Origin: Chara braunii
Lineage: Eukaryota > Streptophyta > Charophyceae > Charales > Characeae
Reading direction: 5' to 3'
Assembly (NCBI GenBank): GCA_003427395.1
Contig: BFEA01000355.1
Coordinates: forward strand, 1,084,110-1,121,774
DNA length: 37,665 nucleotides
Shown: in pieces, positions 1 to 11,270 of the stretch
Numbering within the stretch: the first letter of the stretch is position 1
Layout: every line of letters starts with the position of its first letter
Notes under the pieces: model-generated
What the model was told of the DNA's origin: nothing
Seen by the model: the letters and a program-made list of their open reading frames with translations, nothing else
The model's database searches: none
Translations under genes and position numbers: made by a program

Positions 1-480
1 GTGAATCCGGGCGTGTTTGTGGAGAAGTGCAGACATGCGCAAATCAAACCACTAGTACCCGGAAAAAAAAACAACAACGCTAGCGACGCGGATGCCCTCA
101 CGCGGTAATCGTGCCAGCGAATCCGCCGGCGACAGAATAAATCCCGCGGTCAGGGACCTCGCCACACCACTCTCGAAATGTGAAAAAGTCCTTTCTTGGA
201 TCGTTTCTCGGACTGCAATGAAATGACCTCATTTCATCTCCCAAAACCCCGACATCCCCCCCAAAAAAAACGAAAACCCTCCACCCGAAAAGGAAACTGG
301 TCGCCGCCCATCACAAGCCCGAACGACTGCAATGAAACGACCTCTGGACGTGCACTCCCAAGGCCTGCCACTACCACTCGCACTACCGGTTTGTCTCCTA
401 CCCGCGACCGCACCCTTCCAACTTTTCCCTAAGCCCCGAAAAGACCCCAACCAAGACCATTCAACGCGCACAACATTTCA
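1..480. other. Non-coding flank, A/C-rich
   Basis: No gene is supportable here. The plus strand is rich in A and C, and the short open frames show no family motif. A 20-base word recurs with one mismatch at 211-230 and 325-344 (it reads gactgcaatgaaatgacctc in the first copy), so there is a small 114-bp-spaced direct repeat. The stretch may include the 3' end of the minus-strand LINE, but no poly(A) tail or target-site duplication could be fixed. Confidence 0.5.
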
Positions 481-851
481 AAAAAAAACAATTACAGAAA
501 ATGATAAAATTACAATCGCAGTAAGCGCAGCCTCTGGATGCGAACACAAACCGAAAGATACTAACTATACTAGGACCCCATGCCCATCTACCCAAGAAAG
601 GAAAAACTAAAAAGCCAACAGCAGAGATACTAAAAAACCAAAAAGCATCTAATGCTACGTACCGCTGAATCCAAACTCCACCTACAGACGGTGGAGCCTA
701 AGGTCTGGAAAAAACCTCCCTCAACAAACTGACGCTCCCTCCATATAACAAGTCCCACTGCCTGCCTACTGTGGCTGATACGCAACCGAGCAGTCCAGGT
801 TGCTAAAGAAAGGACCAAGCGCCCTGGTACAGGGGGCTTATCCTACCTAAT

Positions 852-1985
852 CTACATGTCAAAGAACCATTGGTCTAACTCTAACTTCCCCGCTAACGTT
901 ATCCGAGCCACCCTGTCTCCAATACACCAGGTGCGGGCAAACCACCTCCTTCCTGCCAAGCATGTCCCACAATTCTTCCGTCTCCAGTCGACCTGAATAG
1001 CCCTCCGCAGTAGCGTACGGAAAGAGAAACGGATTTCTTGGTTAGTAAGTTCTTTGTTGTTGAAGAGCCTATTCTTCCTCTCCTTCCAGATCACTTCCAT
1101 GCCTACTGCTCTGGCTGTTTGGGCAATGTAGCCCCAACCCACTTCTAACTGCAAGGAGTCCGGGATCCCTCCCAACAAAACCCATTCCCTGATCCATGAC
1201 AGACTCTTATCTGCTATCTTGGACCAGAATCTGTTCCACCATAGCCAAATACGGTGGGAGCTCGGACAGTCCCACCATAGGTGGGGAGTGGATTCAAACA
1301 CCCACTGGCATTTGTGACATGTTAACTCCACCTAAAGCCCTCTTTGTATTAGCCATACCGTTGACGGGGTCGCAAGAAAAGAAATAATCCACAACAACGC
1401 CGCTTGCCGCTGGTTGGGGATTAGTCGAAGTTGTTCCCAACATCTTGAGATAGCCGTTCTGATTGCGTCTGGTGGAAGTTGGAGGACCTGCATCCATCTG
1501 CTTACTGCTACTGCCAAGGGCTGCCGTGGAGGGGCTGGAAGCTTGTACCCGAGTTGAGGCTGATACTTCATCAGAGGTAAGTTCTCTCCGTTTTTGCCTC
1601 TTGCTCTCCAGGACCACAGTGCCGGGTCCAATCTCAAAGTTGAGATTGGTAGACCATTCGAAAGGGCCGTGCATATTAAATTGCCATTTCCGTCCTACTC
1701 TTTCATCACTCTCACCTGCATAAACTTCTCCCCCAGCTCTGGTTGTCTGTTCTCCACCTGGCATAGGGGTTGAGTCTCTGTTATACCAGACCGTAGTTGC
1801 CAGCATTGGAACAGTCTCTTTCCCTCCGAGTAACAGATGAGTTTCCAGAATTTCGTTAAAGGCTGATCGGTATAGGTCTGATACCAAGTACCCGGGGGGT
1901 CCAACTTGAGCCCTGCTGGATCGATTAAGTTCTTCAAGGCTTTCGGGATTGCGGCGGCGACAACAACAACTAACTTTTTCTCCAA
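852..1985 (-). other. LINE ORF2 C-terminal region with zinc-binding motif
   Basis: After a frame change near 1980 one frame continues to 852, with TAG stops at 1697-1695 and 1334-1332. It contains QAALLWIISFLATPSTVWL, followed by CHKCQWVFESTPHLWWDC, a C-x2-C-x8-H-x4-C pattern. This matches the zinc-binding reverse transcriptase-associated region (zf-RVT) at the end of plant L1 ORF2 proteins. Downstream are basic and tryptophan-rich residues, then the terminal stop at 854-852. The competing long frame 1887-1294 has no family motif and I treat it as a shadow. Confidence 0.78.
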
Positions 1986-2499
1986 GTTTTTGACTGCTCC
2001 CAGAGATTCTTGCAGTTCTGTCTTAGTTTTTCAACAGTTGAGTGTGTGGTTCCACAAGTCTCTGATAGTAGAGACCCCACGTTCCATCCATGTTCTGTGT
2101 CTGCTTTCAGCCAGTTCCCGGAAGTGTCACAAACGTGGGGGTTTTCAAAAATTGGTTTATTGAAGACCTCCTGTTTTGTGACTGGCTGTTCCCAGACGTC
2201 TGGTCGTAATTTCCTCCAAGCCTTGACGATAGGGGCCCAAAAGGGAGAATGGATAACTCTCCTTTCATAAGAGTACATTAGGAAGGCCGTCCAAACGTTC
2301 CGAGGTCGGCTTAGATGCCACTCTTCCATAATGATTTTTTTCCCTAACAGTACCCAATGCTCCGCTTCCTTGGATGAAGCTGCGGTTGTAATCCATCTTG
2401 CCAACATCGTTGCGTTTTGTCTATCTGGGTCTGTCATGCCGAGGCCTCCCTCTTCCCGCGAGTTGCAGATTAGGTCCCATGCTATCTTGGAGATAAGGG

Positions 2500-3966
2500 C
2501 TTCATTCTCAGTCGAAAAGGGTTTCCATAAGAACTTAGCTGCCTTCTGTCTCAACATAGGGAGCAACTGTTGGCCCAATCTCCTAACTGCGCTAACAAAC
2601 CAGAGCAAGGCAAACAGTGAGGTGTTCAAAACCATGGCCCTGCCGAAAATCGATAGATGGGGAGCTTTCCCCCACGTGGCTAGTCTGTGCACTACCTTCT
2701 GGAGCAATAGTCCGTCCTGATCCGCAAAGTAATCCATCAGTGCTACCTGAACCCCTAGGAATATCTCTGACTCGTTCAGACCTACTTGTCTCATTCCCCA
2801 TCTCGCACTCAGGGAAGAGCGACTCGGGAGCAAGAACACTGACTTATGCCAGTTAACTGAAGCTTCGGAGAGACTACAATACTCCTCTAGGCAGACTTTA
2901 AATGCACCTAGTGACTCTGGAGTGTTTTTGGAAATAGCCAGCAAATCATCCGCCAGCGCCTTGACCCGACAGTCCAGGTTTCCAAGCGGGAGGCCCTGTA
3001 TGCAGGGATGTGCTCTAATGTTGTTTAGTAGAACCTCCAGTTGAGTCACAAACACCAAGGGTGCAAGGGGGCACCCCTATCTGAGTGAGCGGGTTAAAGG
3101 GAACTGCTTCAAGATTTTCCCGTTCACTGATACCGCTGCTGTTGAAAGGACGTATAATGTTGTTACCCAGATACAGAAATTGTCGCCAAAGTTAAGCCAT
3201 TTTAATGTGGATAAGACATATGACCAGTTCACCCAGTCATATGCCTTCTCCAAGTCGAGAAGTAGCACCATCATATCCAGATCTGAGTTGGTTATGACCT
3301 CCAGGGCTTGGATAGTTGTTACTATGTTTGTAAATATGGATCTACCGCGTACAAAGGCAGCCTGGTCATCCTTGACCAGAAGCGGAAGCACAGTGCTCAG
3401 TCTGCGCGCGAGGGTCTTGGCCAAAAGCTTGTATGACACATTCAACAGAGTTATTGGCCGATAGTTCCTGATATCTACTTTATCCCCTTTCTTATAAAGA
3501 ACTGAAATAATCCCGTTCCGCATGTTCTTGGAAAGGCAACCCCCTGTCAATACTGAGTTATAGATTTCCACAAACTGTCCCCTATCTCGTTCCAGATTAC
3601 CAGGTACATCTCTACCGACAGTCCATCGTCTCCTGGGACTTTCCCGTGTGCCATTGATTTCAGTGTCTGAAAAGCTTCCTCATTTGTTACGGGTCTGTCT
3701 AACAAGAGGCGTGCAGTCTGTGGCAGTCTATCCGAGGTGTTCACCCAGTGAGGTGAGCTCAGAAAAAACTTTGTATTAACCTCCCTACCCTGTAGTCTAG
3801 ATGTGAGGATGTCCCTGTAGTACAGGGCCGCGTATTCACTCAGGTTAACTAGATCCTTCGCACGAGGGGCCTGGGGGTCAAAGGGATGAGCTAGTTCGAC
3901 AATTGGTTGGGCTGCCTGCCTCGGCACCAATTTCTGAAAGGATTCCTTACTCATTCTATCATACAC
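2500..3966 (-). other. LINE ORF2 reverse transcriptase domain
   Basis: The piece 3966-3547 carries KVPGDDGLSVEMYLVIW, the L1 entry motif to the RT fold. After a one-base frame change near 3571 the next piece carries NYRPITLLNVSYKLLAK, QAAFVRGR and LLLDLEKAYDWVNW, whose first Asp (codon 3256-3254) is the first catalytic aspartate. A TAG at 3079-3077 sits where the conserved Gln of RQGCPL is expected, since GCPLAPLVF follows directly in the same frame. ALADDLLAI at about 2959-2933 is the catalytic A-D-D box. The thumb and connection region runs on without a break to 1970. The domain is complete in content but interrupted. Confidence 0.87.
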
Positions 3967-4273
3967 AACAACCCCTCTGATCCTAATTTGGTCTGCCCAG
4001 ATTTATGATTTCTTTTGTTGGAGGGCGTTCCAGTCTGCAATCAGCTTAACTCTCTCTCTGCCCCATGCTACCTGGGAGATCGGATGCCCGTTCATTTTCC
4101 TCTCCGCTGCTTCAATCTTTCTTTTCAGTGTTCTTTCCTCATTGTTCCTATCTGCTGCCAGTATCCACGAATAAATGTTCAGGTGGTTGGAGAACATCAC
4201 TGAGCCAGCTTGCCACCACGCTTCCAACGTGGGGTACTTTTGTTTCGTTCGCGCCCGATCCTCCCAAAATGGC

Positions 4274-5079
4274 TTAATCCACGCTACCAATCCTGGGTCC
4301 TCCAAAGTTCTGCACATTAAACCTGAAATAGCCCTTTCCTCTGGCTGCTTCAGATGTGTGCAGCTGTAAGACAATGGGTTTGTGGTCTGAGTATGGTTGA
4401 GCTTCCTCCTTAACTGCTTCTGTCTGATCCCAAAGGTGTTCAAAGATGAGAAAGTAGTCCAAACGTGTTCTTATGATACCCACCCCCTCACGAAAGTTAG
4501 AGTGTCAGGTGTAGCCGTCCTCCTGGGGATTCGCTAATCTGTAGGGATCTATCAGAGATAATCTGTCCATTAAATTGAGGAGGGACACAATATCAACCGG
4601 GTTCTGATTGCTTGGCCTAGCTGCCGCTAAGTCCAGGGAAGTGTTTCAATCACCTACGACAATTATGTTGGTGCAGTCCGGTATAATGGCTAGGAGGTCG
4701 ACCAAAAATTTTCTCTCTCTTTCCAATCGGTCGGTGCATAAATGCACGTGATAAGCCACTCATCATTATCAATCCATAATTTAACCCACGCCCAGCGACC
4801 CCATAAATCTGCGTAATAATCAATAATCTCGAAGCCCGCATCCCAGTGTAAAAGAATCGCCACCCTGCCTCTGGAGCCTTGTGAGGGGGACCAAATTTGG
4901 GGTCCGTCCCACCAAGATCCCAGTTCTGAAATGCGTTGTTCATTAAGCTTACTTTCTTGGAGGCAAAAAAATTGGATTCGCTTCTCATGTAACCACGATT
5001 TGAGCCTGGCTTTTTTGAACTTGCCTCCCGAGTCGCCCAGGCCGCACATATTCCACGTAGCTAATCGGAGTCTACCCAT
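4274..5079 (-). other. LINE ORF2 endonuclease domain (APE-type)
   Basis: The segment opens with LRLATWNMCGLG, the Asn-bearing first motif of exonuclease-endonuclease-phosphatase folds. CLQESKL follows with the catalytic Glu, then ITCIYAPTDW. After a frameshift in a run of T near 4710 comes IIVVGD followed by a stop where GD-x-N is expected, then GYT followed by a stop, RLDYFLI, and SDHKPIVLQL, the terminal Ser-Asp-His motif. These are all the hallmark blocks of the L1 endonuclease in order. Two of the breaks are TGA codons that could each come from TGG by one G-to-A change. As read, the domain cannot be made as one chain. Confidence 0.85.
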
Positions 5080-6577
5080 TCAAGGTAGCTCCCCCAACGC
5101 CCTGGATTGGGGTCGGCGTGGTTGCGTTTGCTGGCGAGGACTCCCATGGCTTCGTGAGGAATTCGCAGAGAAACTTCGAATTGAGCTTCTTGTCTTTCGC
5201 CAGTTTCCCGTCCAGCTGAGTTAGTACCTCTGCAGAGCGTAACGACGGTACTCTGATTCTGCACAAATCCTGTCTGCGGCCCTCTGCAAACCATACCATC
5301 GGCAGTAACTTAAGGCCGTCTCGTTCTAGCTGCGTCAGTTTCGCATCGGGGATACGTGCGTCTAGGATGGGAATGAAGAACTTAAGCTTCCTTCCATCCG
5401 GGGGGTCGTGCACGAATCTTGCCATTGGTTCTTCCGGGACCAGACGAACTGTAAATTTCTCTCTGACCGCCATTTGGACGAGCTGGGTAACTGCCGTTGG
5501 CATAGGTTGATCTGGGGAAGGAGTACTAAACAATTCCGGTACTCCGTCCGAGCCACACCACGCAATAATCCAGAGATTGCTTCGTGCCGCCGTGCACATG
5601 ATGGGCAAGATCTTCTGCTCAACAGTGTTGAGTTGTCCTCGAGCTAAGGAAGCCGACGCTCTTCGTCTTGTGGTCTTCATACCCGGAGTTCCAATGATTG
5701 TTGCTCCATCACCTGAATTTTCCGAACCGGGTGTTGAATTTGTAGAATCTTCTCGGAGTAATTATGAACCGGCACTCTCGTCTCTCCGGTGTTTCCCAGG
5801 AGTACTGCCCCGTAGTCTTCCGCCCGACGTAGCTGATCCTGGTCTGACATCCCCTCCTCTTATGTGGCTGCTGCTAGGGCCACCTGACCCTCCCTGGTTT
5901 AACGACGTACTGGCTGACTGGTCCATATTTCGTCCGCTTCCTCCAAACAGGCACGTAGGTTGGAGTCCTGGCCCATGTGCTGGTTGATAAGGTTGAAAAC
6001 CCGCGGTAGCGCCCATGTTAAATAGAGGCTGCATGAGGCCTGACTGTTGAGGAAATAGCAGCTGCTGCAGCAGTGGGTGGCCTCCTGTTTGCCCCATCTC
6101 CTGGAGGAATTGTGCCAGAAGCGCATTGGCTTGCACTGGATGTGGTGAGGCCATGAAGGAAGGGTTCTGGTACACATTTGCAAATCCTGCCGCCGGCGCT
6201 AGGTCGACTTGACTTGGTTGTCCTGCCTGGCTTTGAAGCGTTGTGGTCGTGGGATGTACCCCTCCTCCTCCCAGTGGGCCTTGATAGTTGGGTCCTGGGT
6301 TAACGTCCTGTCCGGTCGGCAGTCCTTCCGTTTGTGAAGAAGAGCCTGCCTGGTACCTCTGTCGGTTGTTGTTACACCGACAATGCTCAGCTGTACGGAA
6401 GAAGGCACGACATCGTCGACACCAAGGAGTGTCAGACGAGGCCAGCTTGACTGTAAGTTCATCCCCTTCGCAGGTCTCCACCATAATTACGTCCTTCATA
6501 TTTGGCCTCGCTTCCGGTTCCAGCCGTACCTTCTGATCAAGTTTTTGCTCGACGGAGATTGATAGTTCATAAGACAT
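5072..6577 (-). pseudogene. LINE ORF1 (Gag-like nucleic-acid-binding protein), one in-frame stop
   Basis: The reading frame opens with ATG at 6577 and ends with TAG at 5074-5072, about 500 codons, interrupted once by TAA at 5764-5762. Both halves are in the same frame, so a single base change accounts for the break. The first half has a cysteine/histidine cluster near residues 52-67 (WCRRCRAFFRTAEHCRC), in the position of a LINE ORF1 zinc-knuckle-like motif, followed by a long Q/G/P-rich low-complexity linker. The second half is a more ordered segment rich in hydrophobic and charged residues that I cannot assign to a named fold. By analogy with L1 ORF1 the product would bind element RNA. The overlap with the ORF2 start (ATGGGTAG) suggests coupled or frameshifted translation of ORF2. 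Confidence 0.72.
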
Positions 6578-6619
6578 GGTCTAAATAAATCAAAATGGAC
6601 ACGTTGAGATACTCTGAAA

Positions 6620-7010
6620 ATTAAGCTTCGGCGGTCACGAAAAGCAGTAGGCGGGCCGTTTTTATGGACGGCGGCCAGTTTTCCATTTCGATTGATATAG
6701 GGCAAGGGTGCGATTCGGAATCGGAAAAAAAAATTTGGAGGCCGTGTTCGCGGGCGAGCTGAAGCAGGTCTCGAGGGGTGTTGAACAGAAAATGCAGGCA
6801 GCGGTCAGGGTGTTCGATTCTAGTGTGTTCGATTGAAAATCGATTTCGAATTCGAATGCTGGGGGGAAGGGAGGAAAGGAGGCAGCACAACAACATGGCG
6901 CACGACAGTGGACACGTAGGTGATGGAGGTGGTAGGAGTGAGGAGCACGCCAGGAACGAAATGCATCGCCCACAAAAAGTGGTAAGATGCATCCGTTGGT
7001 ATCCATAGTA
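6620..7010. other. Possible LINE 5' UTR, no gene seen
   Basis: This stretch lies immediately upstream of LINE ORF1. Overlapping open frames exist on both strands but none shows a recognisable domain or protein-like composition. Short AT words such as ttcgattgaaaatcgatttcgaattcgaat make it locally self-complementary near 6828-6858. It may be the element's 5' UTR with an internal promoter, but I cannot see the left junction. Confidence 0.3.
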
Positions 7011-7014
7011 ACCG

Positions 7015-7578
7015 ATGCGTCTTGCCCTTTTCTATAGGAAGATGAATTCGTTCGTTGTTTTTCTGTTCGGACAGTGGTGTGGTGACGCCCTTAGGAGCAG
7101 GCCATTTCGATTGTCTTCGGAAGTTGACGATCGTTATTCTATTTTTATTTTATTTTATTTTTATTTTGTTATGTGTTTGGTTTACATTCTTTGGTTGAGA
7201 TTCGAATTCGGCGGTGAAGAAATACTTGTGCGGAGCAATGGAGGCATATCTGGTAAGGGCAGCATCGACGTGGATTGCAGGTCTGTTTCGAGCATTGGTA
7301 GCCATCATAGACGAGCATTGGCAACTGTGATAGGTCAGTCGTCTGATATGCAACCTGACAATGGCAGGCATGGAGCAGCGACCATGGTGGAGTCCAGCGA
7401 GTGGAGCATCCATGGTCGGGCAGGGAATGGCTGGGTAGGGATTGGTTGTGGTCGTTTTCTCGGAAGTGGTTGTTTTCCCGGAAAAATAAGGGAAAAAAAA
7501 CGGGAGGCTGGTCATGCATCAGTCGTGCAATGCAAGGCATATGGTTGCATTGGCATATCACGCAGATGGTTGACGTAA
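7015..7578 (+). other. Unassigned 187-codon open frame, probably non-coding
   Basis: An ATG-initiated frame of 187 codons runs without a stop. Its predicted product has one very hydrophobic stretch at about residues 42-62 (rich in I, F, Y and L), encoded by a run of TTTTA repeats, and a Gly/Ser-rich remainder. I recognise no domain. The hydrophobic run is what an AT-rich simple repeat would encode, so coding status is doubtful. There is no promoter or poly(A) context that helps. Confidence 0.12.
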
Positions 7579-7579
7579 G

Positions 7580-8230
7580 GCTTGAAGGCGTGCATGGCAA
7601 GCGGGTCGGAAAGCGGACATGGCTTGTGAGTTGTAACGGGTATATAGGGGATGAGGCCTATGTTTGATGGCATAACTTTTGCGTTGGCCATTGTGAGTGG
7701 ATGTGGTTACACGTGCATAAGCCCCCATCTCCTCCTGCTTCGCTATCACACAACTCGTTGGACGGCCTCGTTGTCAGCAACACGAGTTACGCGGTGCCCT
7801 GCTCGGGAGGTAGTGTCCGCGTGTCTGTTGTTACGATATCCTTGTCTTGCTTTGGCTCCGACATCCTTGTCTTCATTTAGCGATTGTTCGTCTTATTATC
7901 CATCTTGCGGGTAAGGCGTCCATCTTTGTCCTGTCACCAACTCCTCTGCATGTCTTCGTTGTTCTCCTTTTCTTTTCTTTTCTCTTCTTTTTGCAGCATT
8001 CCCCCCCCCCATTAATTAACTCATCTCATAACTTCCACCTCATTCTCTTTGTCTTCCTCCTCCTCCTTCATTCCCTTCGTCTTCCTCCTCCTTCCTCCTC
8101 CTCCCTTCTCTTCCTTCTTCTCCTCCTCCTTGTTCTGCCTAACTGCTCTTGTCGTCATTGCCGTCATTGTTTTCATTTATCCTTCTTGTTCCTTTGCCTT
8201 CTCTACCATTCTCGCCCCAATCCTGTTGTG
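7580..8230. other. Non-coding, pyrimidine-rich from about 7920
   Basis: No supportable gene. From about 7920 to 8150 the plus strand becomes dominated by CTT, TCC and TTC words. These yield leucine/phenylalanine/serine-rich frames that reflect composition, not protein. Confidence 0.5.
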
Positions 8231-8660
8231 CTATAACGAGAAGGGTGATGGCAAAGAAGTGGGAAAGTGCAGGATGAGAGTGATTTCTTCCTCGCCTCTC
8301 CTTCCCTACCTTATCTCCTCCACATGACCCTCTTGAAAATAATGATTATAAGTTGTGAAAGACAAGGACAAAGGAGGGAGGGAAGGGGGAAAGGGGCGAG
8401 AGTGGGTGGTGCAAGCACAAAACTGCTAGTTCCTGTTATGGTACAATGACCAGGGCAATGACGAATACGAGAGGAACTGTAGGAAAAGAGTGATTCCTCA
8501 CTCTTCTTTCTCCTCCTCCCTCTCCTTCCGCACCTCCTCTAATCTACATGCCCCTGCGAAGATAGTCATTATAGGTTGTGAAGGACACGCACAAAGAAGG
8601 GGGAGAATGGGTGGTGTAGAAAATTTGGATGTGGAGGACGGGACAAGGAGAGGACGAGTG
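8231..8660. repeat. Imperfect ~235-bp tandem duplication
   Basis: Two adjacent blocks, about 8231-8445 and 8462-8660, share the same order of words: a gagaag or gagagg start, a gtgatttcttcctc / gtgattcctcactc segment, a pyrimidine block, a cctcc...acatg segment, an attataagttgtgaa / attataggttgtgaa segment, acaaagg or acaaaga, and finally gtgggtggtg / atgggtggtg. Divergence is substantial and small indels are present, so the duplication is old. Confidence 0.65.
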
Positions 8661-8925
8661 GCGGCATGAGGGAGAGCACAAGTCAAAGAAAGAGTATGGG
8701 ATGCAAGAGGGATGCCTTCACTATCTCCGCTCATCTACTATATTTGAACCATTCTCATCTACTGTGTTTGTTTGAACTATAGTATGAAATCACTTTCTCA
8801 TTTTATATCAGCCTCTTGATTGGTTCGAGGACAGGCCGTGCGAGCTCCTCCGACTTTGAGTTGAGTGTAATAAATGTTATGGACCAGAAGTGGATAATTA
8901 TGATATCAAAGGTATGTTGTTATTG
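8661..8925. other. Non-coding spacer
   Basis: AT-rich spacer with no domain, RNA gene or long repeat that I can support. Confidence 0.4.
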
Positions 8926-9015
8926 ATGATGATGATGATAATGATGATGATGGTGTTGTTGATGATGGTGTTGTTGATGATGATGATGGTGATAATGATG
9001 ATAGGGACGATGATA
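8926..9015. repeat. (GAT)n-type microsatellite
   Basis: A run of gat triplets with interspersed gtt and aat variants (gatgatgatgatgataat, gttgttgatgat and similar). It is an interrupted trinucleotide repeat of about 90 bp. Confidence 0.9.
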
Positions 9016-9084
9016 ATGAGGGATTATCATTGATTTTTGTCGTTCTTCTCCTCTCTTGTTGCCCTTCCCTCCCATGTTTCCTTT

Positions 9085-9800
9085 CTCTATAAGTCTATCT
9101 GACCGTAATTACGGCCCCGCCTGGATGAATCTGACCGCAATGATGTCCTAGTGCTCCTTTGTATGATGTCGTTCGTCCCTTCCATTCATGTGATTTCGTC
9201 GGCCATTATAACGTATTTGGCCACAATCTCGTCGACCATTGTAACGTATTCAGCGTGACACCATATTATGTTTCATGAATCTGTGTTTTATTTTATTTTA
9301 TTTTTCAACTTATGATGTGGGTGACTACAGTTGCCTTTTGTTTTCCCCTTACCGATGTGGGTGATCACACTTGGTAGTTGCTCGATTTCTTTTATTTTTT
9401 TATTTTATTTTTTACATTTGTTTTCTTTTTTTCTGTCCCGCTTAATTTTCCTAGTCCGTCTCTTTTCTGTGACGCACACTAATCGCTTGTCCCATTTTCG
9501 TTCGTCTTTCTTTTTTGTAGATGGCAATTAGTCTCCATTAACCTGTTACTCTGCACCTTTTTTTTTTTCTTCTCGAAAACTATTTGTTTATTGTCCGTGG
9601 CAGTCTTCTTAGTTTTCTTGTCTTTTAGTTTTTTAACCTTTTTCGTTCTTGCACTTCTCTCTTGCTTTCTAGTTTTTGCACACCCATCTTTCCGCATGAT
9701 TGATCTTTCTAAGGGCATACTCACACTAGCACTTTGTTAAGTGTATCTGAGTGTAATTACGACCTCGCTTGGATGAATCTGATCGCAATGACGTCTGTGT
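9085..9800. repeat. Dispersed repeat pair about 650 bp apart
   Basis: The block at about 9098-9150 (tctgaccgtaattacggccc, then ggatgaatctgaccgcaatga) recurs at about 9746-9798 (tctgagtgtaattacgacct, then ggatgaatctgatcgcaatga). Between them is AT- and T-rich non-coding DNA. A second small duplication at about 9199 and 9229 shares ccattRtaacgtatt with about 30-bp spacing. No coding frame in the interval has protein-like features. Confidence 0.6.
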
Positions 9801-9819
9801 GTGTGTGTGTGTGTGCATG

Positions 9820-11270
9820 CGTGATGTCTCCCTTCCCTTAGATATGTCTATTAATTTTAGTGTTTGACCCGTTTGCGAGCCAAAAGGGAAGGAAAGGTTT
9901 CGTTTGTTCGGCTGCCTACCCAGAGATTCGAACTGGTCTGGTTGTTTACCCACTCCCCGGATCCGCAATCAGTCGTGATAATATATATATTTTTTTATCT
10001 CTTTCTTGCCAGTTGCCCATTTACTGATCATCCACGTTCGGCCAAGTGACACTCTGACCGCATCTGCAATTATTGGGCTTATTTGACGATCTCTCGTCTA
10101 TCTTTCTGTTTTTTTTTTTTTTTTCGTTGTTAATTTCCGATTCAGACTTAGGTCTGTGTTTTAACAGTTTATGGTAGACTCGCTTTCGAGAGTGCATTGA
10201 TCGTGAGGGGTTCGCCATAGCACTGTTGAAACTGCCCAAAATAAAAAGGAGTGGATTCCCGCAGAGAGCGACAAGATACATCTGTGAAAAAAGGATGCAC
10301 TCGTACATACTCTTGTTTCTTTGACAGTGGATTAAAAGTTTGCCCGAATACGGCTGTAATGACCGGACGTTCTTCTCGGATAGGCTCACTCCTCTCATCG
10401 GAATCCCGATGTGGTTGGACTTTCTATCCGTTTATCAATCACGTTCTTCATGATATTCGACGTATTATTCGTTAAACGACTTTCGTCTGAATTTTCAGAT
10501 GTAAAAAAATTGCTCACAGTGTAGATCAACGACAACTTTTTGCAATGTGTCCTCCCTTCAGATGTGTCTATTAATTTTATTATTTGATCTATTTGTGCGC
10601 CAAAGGGGAGCGAAAGGTTTTGTTTCTTCGCGTGCCTGCCCATAGATTCGAACTGATCCGGTTGTTTATCCACCCCTCGGATCCGCAATCAGTCGTAAGG
10701 ATATGTTTTTTTTTTTTTTTTTGTCTCTTTCTAGTCTGCTGCTCGTCTACCAATCATCCATGTTCGGTCACGTGACACTTTGCCTGCATGTGCAATCATT
10801 GGGCCTATCTGATGATCTCTCGTTTATCTTTCTGTTTTTTGTTTTCGTTGTTAATTCTCGATTCAAACTCAGGTCTGTGTTTCAACAGTTTATGGTGAAC
10901 TCGTTTTCGAGAGTCCATTGGTCGTGAGGTACTTGCCATAGCACTGTTGAAACCGCCCCCCCCCTCCCCCCAAACAAAAAAAAAAAAGTGGATTTTCCCA
11001 CAGAGAGTGGAAAGATACATCTGTGCAATAAAAATGCACTCGTACATACTCTTGTTTCTTTGACAGTGGACTAAGAGTTGGCCCAAATACGGCTATAATA
11101 TCCGGACGTTCTTCTTGGGTTGGATCTCTCCTTTCATCGGAATCCTGATGTGGTTGGGCTTTATATCTGTTTGTCAATCACGTTGCTCGTGATATTCGTT
11201 GAACGACTTTCCTATGAACTGTAGATGGTAAAAAAACTGCTTACAGTATAGATCAGCGAGAACTTTTTGC
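9820..11270. repeat. Two ~720-bp imperfect tandem repeat units
   Basis: Unit 1 is about 9820-10540 and unit 2 about 10541-11270. They share long colinear blocks: tgtctattaattttaKt, then gtttgcgagccaaaagg / atttgtgcgccaaaggg, then gattcgaactg, then cggatccgcaatcagtcgt, then a T tract, tgaccgcatctgcaat-like sequence, tatctttctgtttttt, ccatagcactgttgaaac, agatacatctgtg, cactcgtacatactcttg, and caatcacgttSYTC. Each unit has its own homopolymer tracts. The word gattcgaac resembles a reverse-strand tRNA B box, so the unit may derive from a tRNA-promoter (SINE-like) element, but I see no convincing A box. Confidence 0.8.

Larger units (their letters stand above)
852..5079 (-). pseudogene. LINE ORF2 (endonuclease-reverse transcriptase), decayed
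   Basis: ORF2 begins at ATG 5079-5077, inside the end of ORF1, and ends at 852, about 1,400 codons, the usual size for L1 ORF2. The order is endonuclease (about 5079-4280), linker, reverse transcriptase (about 3700-2500), then a C-terminal region ending in a Cys/His motif. Frame changes occur near 4710, 4310, 3571 and 1980. In-frame stops lie at 4648-4646, 4507-4505, 4005-4003, 3079-3077, 1697-1695 and 1334-1332. Because every piece resumes in homologous order, this is one gene that decayed by point changes and small indels, not a chimera. The product would nick target DNA and prime reverse transcription from the nick. Confidence 0.88.
480..6620 (-). mobile_element. Degenerate L1-like non-LTR retrotransposon (LINE)
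   Basis: This is a near full-length LINE read right to left. ORF1 (6577 to 5072) is followed by ORF2 (5079 to 852), the two overlapping by 8 nt. Domain order in ORF2 is apurinic-type endonuclease, reverse transcriptase, then a C-terminal cysteine/histidine region, which is the plant L1 arrangement. Coding length of about 5.7 kb fits an intact-sized element. It is inactive as read: ORF1 has one in-frame stop and ORF2 has several stops and about four frameshifts. The 3' UTR probably runs from 851 down to about 480, where the minus strand becomes T-rich; the 5' end lies somewhere above 6577. The outer limits given are approximate. Confidence 0.88.

Noticed and set aside
1294-1887. Minus-strand frame of 197 codons inside LINE ORF2
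   Set aside because: It lacks motifs; the neighbouring frame carries the conserved ATPSTVWL and Cys/His blocks.
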